Assembly: GCA_027922465.2 (NCBI GenBank)
Contig: BQMF02000015.1
Coordinates: 1,674,001-1,738,000 of the forward strand
Source of the DNA: Turritopsis dohrnii
Lineage: Eukaryota; Cnidaria; Hydrozoa; Anthoathecata; Oceaniidae
Length of the DNA stretch: 64,000 nucleotides
Reading direction: 5' to 3'
The notes under the pieces are model-generated. The model worked only from the letters and a program-made list of their open reading frames with translations. It was not told where the DNA came from and did no database searches. Shown here in pieces: positions 45,481 through 56,387 of this stretch. Position 1 is the stretch's first letter; each line of letters starts with the position of its first letter. Made by a program: the position numbers and the translations under genes.

Positions 45481-46599
45481 TATTGTATACTTATAAGCAA
45501 ATAAAATAAAATGTCAGAAAAGAAACTAGGAAGAATAAAAATCAGTCGTTTTGTTTGGGATGAAATCAACAAAATAATTCAGAAATATTGATTAAATAAT
45601 ATATTTAAAGTACGATGGCGCCGACGTGACAGAGTTGTCGCTTTTCTCAGACAGAGGCGGGTTTTTTATGCAGTTCTCGGGTTTTCCTTTCGTTCAAGTT
45701 CTTGAGTTTACCCCTAGTTTCTATTTCATCTCTTATCGAAAAACACGTCTTGTAACTGTCACCAAACATTAGTTTAAGAATACTAACGTTAAGATTGATA
45801 TGCCCAGTAAGCACGTCGAATAAGATATGTGTATAACATCGTTACATTTGGTAAGTTGATTGATTTGTGGAAGACTTAATTGTTGTTCAATCTTGTAGGA
45901 CATCAAAAAATTTCCTCGTTAGAAAATCTATTTCTCCAACCAATTAAGATGGATGTAAACCATTCAGAACTGCAACTTAATAAGAAGATTACCTAGCTTA
46001 CTTGATTCACTTGACTAGCAATGCTCGGATACTTAAAAAACAAAGCAGAGATTTTCACGTTTTGCATGGTTACAGCCACTTACTGACTCTTCTACCCTTT
46101 TGAAAACAAATAACTTATACTAAAGTAAAAACCATTCTTAATGACATTAATGAGCCGAACCTATGTTGAACCATGCTATTGTCCAAATAGAGCAGTTCCA
46201 GCAAGGAATTAAGATTGTTAGGAATGCGGGACTACATCTTTTAAAACTGTTTCGGATAATGTTTCCCTTAATTTATGCCCCAACATTGTCCTTTGAAATA
46301 TGAAATGGATTCGTAGTTTATCTATAGAAAAAAACTTAAGTAAAAGGCCAACCTAAGTAACTTTTGAACCGAAATTCCAGATTATCAACAGTTGATTGAA
46401 ATCTCAATCATTGACAGCCAAAACCTTATTTTCTGTTGGACCGTAATCTACTGAACTAAGAACGAGAACTTTAATCAATTCAAGCAGACAATTGCTATCC
46501 TAAACCGAAAACTCAATCACCTTGAGGCCATCGTAAATGCTACATACAAACACAGTAGAAAATTAATATCATGTTGAATACAATCTATAATGGCATTAC
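45481..46599. other. Non-coding DNA
   Basis: I see no gene or repeat here. Confidence 0.3.
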
Positions 46600-46601
46600 T
46601 A

Positions 46602-46735
46602 AAGTCTGTTCAAAAAATATGTGCACTAATTTCAGCTTTTATATAAAAACCAGGCTCAAGGGAATTGATGTAATTTGCTAAATCTGGTTTCCACATGGTA
46701 ACTGAAATTAGTGCACATATTTTTTGAACAGACTA
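46602..46735. mobile_element. 134-bp mariner-type MITE
   Basis: Inverted arms of about 32 bp (AAGTCTGTTCAAAAAATATG... and its complement) are flanked by TA on both sides. The termini share AAGTCTGTT and a following GTGCAC word with the MITE in the receptor intron at 22682-23229. They belong to one family. Confidence 0.85.
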
Positions 46736-46737
46736 TA

Positions 46738-48640
46738 CTACGCCACAAAAGTAATAAACTTTCCTTGAGAATCATTTCAGATATTTAGTTGCATCTTGAA
46801 TATGATAAAATATTACACCAAAAAACATTTAGTGTTTCATGGTATAAAATTGAAATATTTTTTTCTTAATCAAAAGTTTTAAAGAGGTATGATCAACTTA
46901 CTTTTTCTTTCTTTGACGGTGAAAAATGTATAAATGCGAGATTGAATGTAAGAATGTAACATTAATAATCATAACACCATTTAATCAGATCATTTCTATA
47001 GATTAGTAACAAGTATGCATCGAAACCAATGACATTTAATAAAACCGTTGAATAAAACGCATTGTGTGTATCTTATCAAAAGAGATTTTGTGATTCAGGG
47101 GTGAGAGGAATCTCAAAAAAAAAAAAAAAAAAAAAAAAAGCAAAGAAAAAAGATGACTCGACAATTAGCTGTTTAAATGAATATGAAATATGAAATGTAA
47201 TCGTGTCTTCCCACGCTTTTGCTAGAATTTGCACATCTATGAATCTCAATCTGACTGCTAGTTTTTGCTGAGTCATCAGAGTACCGGCAGTTTCTACTTA
47301 CATACTTAATTCTATTTTTCTTCTAAATATTTTCTTCGGTGATTGAAAAACCAATGAGCAGTTTCTACATATATTCTTAAAGTCTGTCTCAATATAATTG
47401 GCAGTGGAAACAAATTACCTCATAACTTTTGATAGCCACTTCCGATTCCAAAATTGTTTTTTGCATGTTTTAGATAATCAAAGCACTATATTTGAATATA
47501 ATTTTGGTTGAAAAATTCGCGATTTTTAGCGGTTAAATTTGCGATTTGAAAAATAAAGCTTTTTTTCTACTTACGCTATAACTTTCATTCTCGCATCAGT
47601 GTTTGCCCTGCCTTAGGCAAAGAAAGATATAAAGTTTGAGGGCAAACCCATGGGTCGTTCAGAAGATATGGAACCCGAAGTACCCCTCAGTAGCAATTTT
47701 ATGTGAAACATCAAATCTCCAACTTTCAACAAGAAAGATATGATTTCGAAACATTTCTCACTCCGCTAAGCTTTGAGGTGGCCTTAAGTAACCTTGATTA
47801 ATTAATGCTTCCAAGATTGCTGTGCATGTTTCATGAATGATTATTCCAACAGAACTTGGACTTACACGATAACTGCACGCTTTAGAAATCTGTAAATAAC
47901 CAGTAGCGTGATACATAAACGCTCAACAGCAGTAATAGTCTCCCTCCTTGTGCCAGATTTTGCTATTTTTCCTCTTATCAATGGTCAAACCTGGAAGGTA
48001 TCATTCTAAATTGCTTAAAAAAGTAATGATGATCATGTAATCTCATTTCCTGTACTAGTGTATGGTATTCCCCTTTTGATGTTCTTACAGAGAATATTTC
48101 TCTCACCCAGATTCGTCCTTTTCTCGATAAATTTTTAAAAGCCTTTGCTCTTCTTGCTCTTCAACTGCGACGTCTTCTCAATAAGAGAAGCAACAACAAT
48201 CGCCTTCTGTTAAGAGCCGCCATTTTATGTAATTTTCGGAAATTTTCCGAAACTCTTTTTGAGTGAATATGATAAAGCAGGAAATTTTCCCGTCGGAAAT
48301 TTTTCTTTTCCACAGAAAAGTCTAAACTAGCCTATAGAGTTTTCTTCCTTGAAATTTTTGCGCATTACCACCACTGAGTATTTGTCAGATAAATTCGGTG
48401 GCTCTCGTTCACACTTCAATCAATTGCCTTAAGGTAGGAATGGTATCTTCTAGGGAAAGAATTGTATTGATACGTTGACAAATCTCTTTAAATTAAAATT
48501 GTTTTGTTCATTTTCATTGGTTTATTGTGGTTGTTGTTATTCATTTGGTTAATTGAGAATGCAGTTTCATGTTCTTTTCCCTAAAGTTACCCTAAAGCCG
48601 GTCTCGTACCTCTAAATACATAAAAATAGACAAAAATGCA
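46738..48640. other. Non-coding DNA
   Basis: A poly-A tract lies at about 47117-47139. A single AAAGTCTGTCTCAATATAAT near 47380 resembles a mariner terminus without a visible partner. No gene. Confidence 0.35.
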
Positions 48641-49193
48641 TACCTTATCGGTACAAAATCTGTCGGTAGAAAAACATGTCGGGAAAAAATTTCGTCGGTA
48701 ATACACATACGTCACCTAGGCAAAAAATCGTCACTTTTTACCGATGAAATTTTTTTTCCTGGGTCTATTATAAAACATATAATAAACCGTTAATTTTTCC
48801 TGTTTTTCCTTAGTTGGCTATATTGACACTTGAAAGTATATAAAATACTGATCTATTATTTATATCAATTTATTGGAATTGATTGTAACTGGTATGTCCT
48901 CATGTATTTGCAAATCAATTTTGCTGGACTGACTTTCAAACTCACTTACAGTTCTTTTTATTTTTCAATACTTATTTACACGAATCAAGTAATATGATCA
49001 GTGTAAGAAGCTCTAAGGTATCTTTAAGCTACAAAATGCAAAACAATATCCATATGAAAATACCAACTCATCGGTAAAAATTATTCGTCGGTAAAAATTA
49101 TTTGTCAGCAAAAAAAGTTCGTCGGTAAAGTATATTCGTCAACAAGACAAGAATTCGTCACTTTTTACCGACGGCTTTTTTACCGATAAGGTA
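48641..49193. mobile_element. MITE with TACCTTATCGGTA ends and TCGTCGGTAAAA repeats
   Basis: The ends TACCTTATCGGTA (48641) and TACCGATAAGGTA (49181-49193) are perfect 13-bp inverted repeats and may include a TA target duplication. The word TCGTCGGTAAAA/TTTTTACCGACG recurs about ten times inside, in both orientations. No coding. Confidence 0.75.
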
Positions 49194-49528
49194 AGTTTCC
49201 GAAAAGCGAATACCTCTATGTTCTGAACCATGGTGATGCGTTCTTTAAATTTTGGCAGGCATGTACCCCTCAAAACATATCTATTGAAACCCAGTCAGTT
49301 CATCTGCTTTTCTGAGCGTGGTTAAAATCATTTTTACTGGAAGAAATCGTGTAGTGTAGTGAAACAATGTCACTGTTCATTTGCCCCCACAAGGTGAGGA
49401 AACAAAATGCAGTATATATTATTTTAAGAATAATTCTGCTTCCCCAAAGCTGTTTGAAACAAATTGGAAGTTCCTTATATTATTGATGATTACCCAGGCT
49501 GGAACGTGTTCTTATTTATCATAGAATA
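49194..49528. other. Non-coding DNA
   Basis: I see no gene or repeat here. Confidence 0.3.
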
Positions 49529-49760
49529 CACCTTTCCCGAATTTCTGTTTAAATGCCAGTTAATGCTTAGTTATCAAGTTTCGCCTCGTTTCCATGTTTT
49601 TTATTGTTTTTCTAATTGCATAATGTTCTCAGTAAGTAATAGTTACTCGTTCTTTCATTTCCCCAGTGGAATAATTGGAAGTGATTAAGAGTTTGAAAAA
49701 GAGGCGAAACTTAGAGGCTTGGCTATAACACGGTGTTTAAACAGAAATTCGGGAAAGGTC
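49529..49760. mobile_element. 232-bp TA-flanked MITE (ACCTTTCCCGAATTT family, copy 1)
   Basis: The arms, about 24 bp each (CACCTTTCCCGAATTTCTGT and its complement), are flanked by TA. A second copy of the same family is at 58481-58711. No coding. Confidence 0.85.
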
Positions 49761-51411
49761 TATTTTATTTAAAAATATTACAATTATGTCCAAAGGAGAA
49801 TTTTTGAAATTGGAAAAATTTGAAATTGATGTTTCTGGATGTACCAACCTGATGTATTTGTATGTAGAGCTCGTAGTAATCAATGGTTTAGTTATTATAA
49901 AACCGAAAACGCAGTTAGCTTTCCATGGACCTGGTCATGGTCATGGTCATGTTTACCTGGCTTTAGAGGTTGTTAGGGTTGAATTCATCTAATTAACTTT
50001 GGATTACCTAAAAGAACTGAATTCATTGTATGATGACATTGAAATTTATCATGTTAACTTTCCAAATAACTTTCTAGAATTGTCCGAGAGGGCCACTGAA
50101 GACAACTCACACACAAAATTCATTTTCGACACAATTGTATTGGTTGATCTTAAACTTTGGCTCCATCATTAAGTTGCTTCATTCAGTCGTAAGTCAAAAT
50201 TTCATTTGATACACAAGATGAAGGAATTGTTGTGGTGTGACTCTCGGAGTACCATACAATTAAACAGTGCATGACAACATCCGGTATTTTGATGACCATA
50301 GCAATCGAAAACGCAGGAAATGAGAAGGTGAAATTCGTTTTGCTGCGAAAAACCTTCCAGACCAAAATTTGACAAAAGCATTACAGAAACTATGTTTTCG
50401 GTTAATCACGCTAGTGAACTTTCGTTTCTACCAAGTGTCGACTGTTAGAGGAACCATAAATGTATACATACATTTGGTTCTTGTTGATACGTGAAGATCC
50501 AATGCCAAGCAGTTGCTGATTACTAAAAATGAAAGTGTAAAAGGTTATATAACTGCACAAAGCACCAATTAATTCTAATTTATTCCATTTAACAAAATTC
50601 AGAAACTTCAATTACAGAATCATAATTTTAACTCTAATGTTATGCCTGAAGGGAAAATAGTTACTGAATTTCTCAATTTAATGGTGGCAGGTCAGTGTCT
50701 TATATTAATATTTTATCTGGGTTTTATGCCAGGCCATTGACATCATTGTTTTATTTTGGTGACCAGAAGGAAATTTTAACTGCCCGAAATTCAATAACAC
50801 TATACAATTTCATTTGGAAACGTTTAGAAATGCGCTGATAGAAAATAGAAAAATGAGCTGAAATTGCAAAGACAATATATAAAGTTCAAAAATCATATTT
50901 CCAATTTATACTTATACTTTTTCTGCCTGTCTCAGACAGTCGGGCCACCGCTATGATCAGACACTGCAGGTTAGTTAATATTGGTCAATAAAACTCAGTA
51001 AAATAAATTTTTCATTCCGAAAAAGGTAAAATCGAGTTCATGAAATTCTTATAATTTTTTTTTTTGAAATTTTGTATTGAATTTTGTCTGAATTTCAAAT
51101 TAACTACGTGACAAATGTTTGCAAATTGAACTTCAAAAACATTCGGAATTTGCGGGACAAACTTATGCAACTCAAAATTACAAAAGCAAATATGGCAATT
51201 ACTGCAAGAAATTCTCCAGCATTTATAAGTGTACGAATAAGGTATATTGTATAATTGTTTTTGTTTGTGTTTTTTTAATATTTTCTTCATCTTTGTCTTC
51301 TTATGAGCTGATGTGTGTTATTGCTACTGTAATTATATAACAATTTCTCTAACTAACTTCTAAAACATTTTACGTTTGTGCCATTAAGGTCTTTTGGTAA
51401 CTTTTTGTTCG
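49761..51411. other. Non-coding DNA
   Basis: Short ORFs here carry no motif. A palindrome-containing stretch at 50440-50489 recurs at 53340-53389. Confidence 0.35.
50440..50489. repeat. 50-bp direct repeat with ATGTATACATACAT core (copy 1)
   Basis: It reads GACTGTTAGAGGAACCATAA, then the palindromic core, then TTGGTTCTTGTTGATA. The second copy, in the same orientation at 53340-53389, differs by a few bases. Confidence 0.7.
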
Positions 51412-53005
51412 GTTGTTGGAAGTTTCCATACCGCAAAACCAGATCATACAGAAACGGGAAATTTTTGTTTAATTTATTTATATGTTCCATAATTTTATGC
51501 AATTACGTCATCAAATTGGCTATATAATTCATGTGCATCAGTTATCTTTTCAGACGGTTTAAAGAAAAGGGCAGAATATCTGAAACCCCAATTTCTTACA
51601 GTGTATGTATTTTAACTATCATATAAACTATATAATTTTTTTTTTTGAATTTATTTTACCGAGGCTAGAATTGGGCAGTGAACACACTGATGTGGGCCTC
51701 CACCAGGAATGTATACCTCAGATTTTAAGGCAGAGAACTTGCAAATACTAGACTGATAAGTGATTGTGGTCTTAAGTAATTTTTGGCACTCGTTCATTAC
51801 ATTAACATTTCATACAGCCTTCTGCTGCATACATTAGCATTCTGTAAGTGTTCATATCACATTAGCATTCTTCTTTTACAGGGTCGAGATTTGAACCACT
51901 ACCAACTATCACCCTTGTGTTACAAGCCCTTACCAAGTGAGCTATACTTTTCCAATTGCAGTGCAAAGTTAGAGGATCGGGAGGGGGAATCGAACCCACA
52001 CAAAATATTGCAAAGTTACATTATGGTGTGAATGACAGTAAAAAGGAAGAAGTCCTAGGATACCTAAGACTTATAATTAGAGTTTCAACTCAGAAAATTT
52101 ATACGCAAAAATTTATATGGCGATGAAAGACAACAAACAAAATTATATTTTTCAAACAAAATTAAATTTTTCTGTTTTAACCGCTCATACATATCAGAAA
52201 ATTCTCTTCGGAATAAAAACAATGTTCCTCACTTTCTACTTTCAACTGACGTCATGGATGACTTCATTTTTAAAGAGAAGTAAGCAACTTCAGATATGGG
52301 TTCTCATTTTTTACTTTGTTTGATTTGATCTATTTTTGATACTCTTTGGATGGTATAAGATTTTTTGCACTTTCATTTTTTTTCATTTTTTAGCATGTCC
52401 AAAACTATGACACGTGTCGTCAACCGTGCCACGTGACAACTAGGACCTAATTAAATAGGTATCAGGCGGAAATCGAAATCTGACCATCCAAGGACCAAGT
52501 ATCAATATAAATAATTAATCAGTTTGTTATCAAAATATCCTTGTCTATGACTCTTTTTGTCGCCGTCCTAATTTTCTAGTAAAAACAAAATTGACTTGAC
52601 GGGTTCGAACATTTACCTCTCTAAAAATCGTTAGGTATATAATAAACGAAAACGCACTATACCAATGTTTTATTATGCCTTACTCTTACCGAGACAGTAA
52701 TTCATAAATAATAGATATTTTTTAAAAAACAAACTTCAGTTATTTTTATAAGAAACTGCACTTTTTTTAAAAGAAACTTTATTTACCAAGAAAAGTTTCA
52801 TCTTATGATTTGACCGAAATTGTCGAGGGAATTCGGTGTTTTTCTTGAAATATCAAGAAATTTTGTGGAGAAACAACCGTACGTAGTAACAGGATTTCTT
52901 ACAATTATATGATTCTTGGATAATTATCATAAAAAGTAACTTTACTTTTCAATTTCAAACCCATATTTTCTGATCTGGTTTTGCGGTATGGAAACTTTCA
53001 ACAAC
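51412..53005. mobile_element. 1.6-kb non-autonomous element with 35-bp inverted repeats
   Basis: The arms at 51412-51446 and 52971-53005 pair with one mismatch (GTTGTTGGAAGTTTCCATAC...AGATCA). The interior has no transposase; it contains a tRNA-derived segment and short open frames without motifs. Superfamily and target duplication are unresolved. Confidence 0.65.
51881..51950 (-). mobile_element. tRNA-Thr-like SINE head
   Basis: The minus strand reads TATAGCTCACTTGGTAAGGG (A box 51933-51944), then CTTGTAACACAAG with a TGT anticodon-like loop, then GGTTCAAATCTC (B box 51886-51897). The acceptor ends do not pair. A second B-box-like GTGGGTTCGATTCCC lies upstream near 51995, suggesting two joined tRNA-derived pieces. 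Confidence 0.6.
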
Positions 53006-54296
53006 ATTCAAAATTTCAAGCTACAAAATTGAAGTGTAGCTAGTATATACAAGAACACAATAAAATAAATAACTCAGTAAAAATCACCTAGTATTCCCTT
53101 TAGGTATGTAAGCTAACATCTTATCTTTAATACATAATGTTTTGAAGAAAAAGAAAACATAATTCGAGTGACAAGAGATTAATAGGTATATAACCTATTA
53201 TGCAACTTGCCTGACTTTTTCTTCCTCCTAAATTTTTATCCCATCCAATTAGGATACGTGGTTGCTAATGTCTTGATTCAATACACTTCAATATAAATTT
53301 ATACTGTTGTTATATACTTGCATCTGTAAAACTAATTCGACTGATAGAGAAACCATAAATGTATACATACATTTTGGTTCTTGTTGATAAGTTTGATCAG
53401 CGTTTCGCTCCCAAAATGCACTACGTTAAAATAAAGGGTGGAGGGAGGGCGCATTCAAACAAATAATTTACTTATTCATTCAAATGAAAAGAACTCTTTT
53501 TGTATTGTAATATATTTATTCGCCACACACAAGTGATATATTTTCCAAAAATCAACGTTGTGCTTTAAACTTTCGGATTTTGAACTGAAAAAATTTGAAA
53601 TTAGTAACTACGGACGTATAACTTGGGCGTATAGAACTGCAACATTACACACACACACACACACACACGGACTGACAGACACGGGGAAATGAAAGATCAG
53701 CTACCTTGCGGCGCTGACCAATAATAAACTAAAGTTATATAAAACAATTTCTCTTTCACTCAAAATTAAGTTGTTTTTAGCTTGAAATCATTTGGGTAAA
53801 GAAGCAGTCACAAGCTGATGGGTTTCAACAGATAAAGGATTCAAAATGAAAAGTCGATCCTAAATTCTGCATTCTAATTGCTTTATTCAAAAGAAAGTAA
53901 TTAAACATACAAATAATAACTTCAAGTTATAAAAAACAAGAAAACTATATAAAACACGAGAAAAAAAAAATTCAAAATCTTACAAAATCAAAAGACAGAA
54001 AATCATGGAAATCATTGTCATTTCAAGAAATTATCAATAAAAAATAAAACTTCTCGATATTAGATTCTGAACTTATCAACAAAGTCTGAAGAACGATTTT
54101 CATTGCTATTGCAAATTAATTTATTTTGCTTCTAGGCCCATTTCAACAAGGAATTCCAGAAAGAAAGAAAATATTACCCAATAAGTATTTGTCAAAATCC
54201 TCAGTGGGAATCAATTTTCATGGGAAATCACTTACTCTTTTAATGTTTAAACTCAAATTAGGGTTTGATAATAAAACTAGGAAAACACAATTAAAA
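53006..54296. other. Non-coding DNA with an (AC)n microsatellite
   Basis: (AC)n lies at 53647-53668. The right part is the 3' flank of the TSP1 gene; an AATAAA on the minus strand at 54120-54125 lies about 170 nt past its stop codon and may be its polyadenylation signal. Confidence 0.5.
53340..53389. repeat. 50-bp direct repeat with ATGTATACATACAT core (copy 2)
   Basis: Second copy of the 50440-50489 unit, GACTGATAGAGAAACCATAA, then the palindromic core and TTTGGTTCTTGTTGATA. The two copies bracket the 51412-53005 element at unequal distances. Confidence 0.7.
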
Positions 54297-55807
54297 TTAC
54301 CGCAACACATAGCATGCAATTCCTTCGGATTTATATCCATGACGGCCAGTCATACCAGGTTGAGTCGTGCCGATTTCTCCTGAGTTGGTTGTGTAGAAGT
54401 GATCAGAATTTCCCCAATATCGATACAGTGGAATAGAATTACCAATTTTTCTCGGATAGCAGTAACCAGCGATTCCTTCACTTTTATAACCATGTCTCCC
54501 GACTGCACCAGGCGTCGTCGTTCCGATTTCCGCTCTGTTCGTAGTGTAGAAATGATCAGAATTTCCCCAATATCGATACAGTGGCACGGTATATCGCCGA
54601 TGACATGGAAAAATATGACATTGAATTCCTTCGAATCTCCAGTTAGAACGTCCTGCTCCTAACTCCCCATAGTTCGTCGTGTAAAAATGGTCTTTGATTC
54701 CTGAATTCCAGTAACGATACAAGGAAACTAAATATAAAGAAAACTTTGACTTTTAGACAAGATTATTTAGTATATCCAACCAGCAGCTACTTAAAGTTAT
54801 ATCTATAGATTTTACCTGGGCAACAACCTCTATTACATGGTTGTTGTTGTTTAGTTCCTCCCAAACCTAACGCAATGCAGTCTTTGCCACCGTGACGAGG
54901 TATTGGATTGGTGCATGTTCGAGTTCGAGTTCTGATTCCGGCACCACAAGTCGTAGAACATGATGACCAAGAAGTATAGGCGGTGTAACCTCCATCAATT
55001 GCTTTAAGAAAATTCATAAAGTAAATTTACTGAAATTCACCATCTATAGCTAAATATGTTATTTTGCAGGTGATCTTTGGAAGATTGCATGAAACATTTA
55101 GTTCAGGGACAAAAAAAAGTGTTTCTGTACCTAAAAGTTGTAATCTGATTAAAGAGGAAGCAAATCAAGAAATAATTAGATTGTCGCCTTTGCCTTATGA
55201 AATATATATAGTTTTGTTCAGTGTGTGTGTGACAAGTGCTTGGGTGAAACATTTTCTTACGGCATTCTCTTGGTTTGCAGTTTGTAACATCCCTTATGAC
55301 TGCGCACGTTTCTGAATGTCTCTTTCGTGATTTTGTTCCTTCTCCACAAGTGACGCTGCACTCACTCCAGGAAGACCAGGAAGCTCTACAGTCGCTACCT
55401 GATATGGAAAATAAAGTGGAAAAATTTTGAAAAAAGCATATGTTAACATCATTCTCCCGACACAGGTAAACAAAGAAAAACAAGCTAAACTAATGTTTCT
55501 TACATGGCTGGGTCTGTGACATAACTGGTACTGGGAAAAATAAAAATAAAATATTACGATCAGTTGTCAGTCTGAGGTTGTTGTTTGAAATTCTCTTCCT
55601 GCTGGTTTTCAAGCACTTGACTTACCAGCAGAGATACTCTAAGTGAGCTGTCAGTGGATGGTTCATATAGGAATATGTTGCTTTAAAAGCGTATTTGAAC
55701 AGTTGTACAAAGTACTTAGTTAATATAGATAACTTTGCGTTCTTACCTTGAATGTTAAAAACAAGCAGCGAAAAGCATGTTAAAGCTACCTTGAGCAAAA
55801 TCATCAT
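54297..55807 (-). CDS. Secreted protein with two TSP1 repeats and three DUF5648-type repeats
   Basis: Five exons (55747-55807, 55504-55530, 55261-55398, 54816-55001, 54297-54727), all GT/AG and phase 1, give 280 aa. Signal peptide: MMILLKVALTCFSLLVFNIQ. Exon 2 adds only nine residues (VPVMSQTQP). TSP1-1 (about 31-75) has WSSWSECSVTCGEG; TSP1-2 (about 76-136) has YTSWSSCSTTCGAG and GGKDC. Both keep the CSxTCG O-fucosylation consensus. The last exon encodes three copies of YRYWxxxDHFYTTN with GYKSEGIAGY endings, as in DUF5648 (PF18885). It is a soluble extracellular protein. Cnidarian TSP1 proteins are often matrix or mucus components, but its role is unknown. A TATA-like box lies about 90 nt upstream of the start. 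Confidence 0.85.
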
Positions 55808-55892
55808 CACATAGAGCGACGTACTGTACTTAAGATGTTCTTTCAGCTTTCTTTTGAAAACCAACTCTGAGTGGTGTGACAATCAGATACTG

Positions 55893-55900
55893 TATTTATA
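55893..55900 (-). promoter_or_regulatory. Candidate TATA box of the TSP1/DUF5648 gene
   Basis: TATAAATA on the minus strand lies 86 nt upstream of the start codon, leaving room for a short 5' UTR. Position and match are suggestive only. Confidence 0.4.
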
Positions 55901-55989
55901 GGTATTATGTCGGAAGTAAAATACTATGTAGGATGTAAAATTTTGAATTATATCGAATTTCTCGTTTCGTAATGTGACATTTCGAAAGT

Positions 55990-56220
55990 AAAATCATATT
56001 ACTTCCGTAATGTAAAGATTTGAGACGTTATTAATTTTAATTTTAATTAAAATTCAAATCGTAGTATTGAATAGTGCCTTTTTTCTCGCTTCTTCAATCA
56101 TTGGATTAAGAAAATGTTTATGGTTTATCAGAGAGAACTTTACTTCCGAAATGTAAAGATTTGAGACGTTATTAATTTCACTTTTAAATGAAATTCAAAT
56201 CATAATATTGAGTCTGTTAT
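55990..56220. repeat. Direct repeat pair (CTTCCGxAATGTAAAGATTTGAG)
   Basis: Two copies of about 75 bp start near 56002 and 56145. They share CTTCCGTAATGTAAAGATTT / CTTCCGAAATGTAAAGATTT, GAGACGTTATTAATTT and AAATTCAAATC. The words CCTTTTTTCTCGCTTCTTCA after the first copy recur near 57960. Confidence 0.65.
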
Positions 56221-56387
56221 AAAAAAGGTCTCGCTGGCACGAAAAAATAAAATTGTTTCAAATAGGTTTTTATTATGTTTTTCCGATTCTTCAGGTCTTA
56301 TATTTTCAGAAAAAAATAGCTTTTTGATGACTGTGTCTCGAAATTTTCAAAAATCGAGACTTTATATAATGCTGGTAACAAATTTGT

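Noticed and set aside
49786..49992. 68-aa ORF with GHGHGHV stretch
   Set aside because: The His/Gly run is a short GGTCAT repeat; no other evidence of coding.
51881..51950. Functional tRNA-Thr gene
   Set aside because: A and B boxes and anticodon-like loop are present but the acceptor and T arms do not pair; treated as SINE.
52117..52323. 68-aa plus-strand ORF
   Set aside because: No motif or splice context; inside a non-autonomous TIR element.
50440..53389. LTR retrotransposon bounded by the 50-bp direct repeats
   Set aside because: No gag/pol, primer binding site or TG..CA ends are visible.
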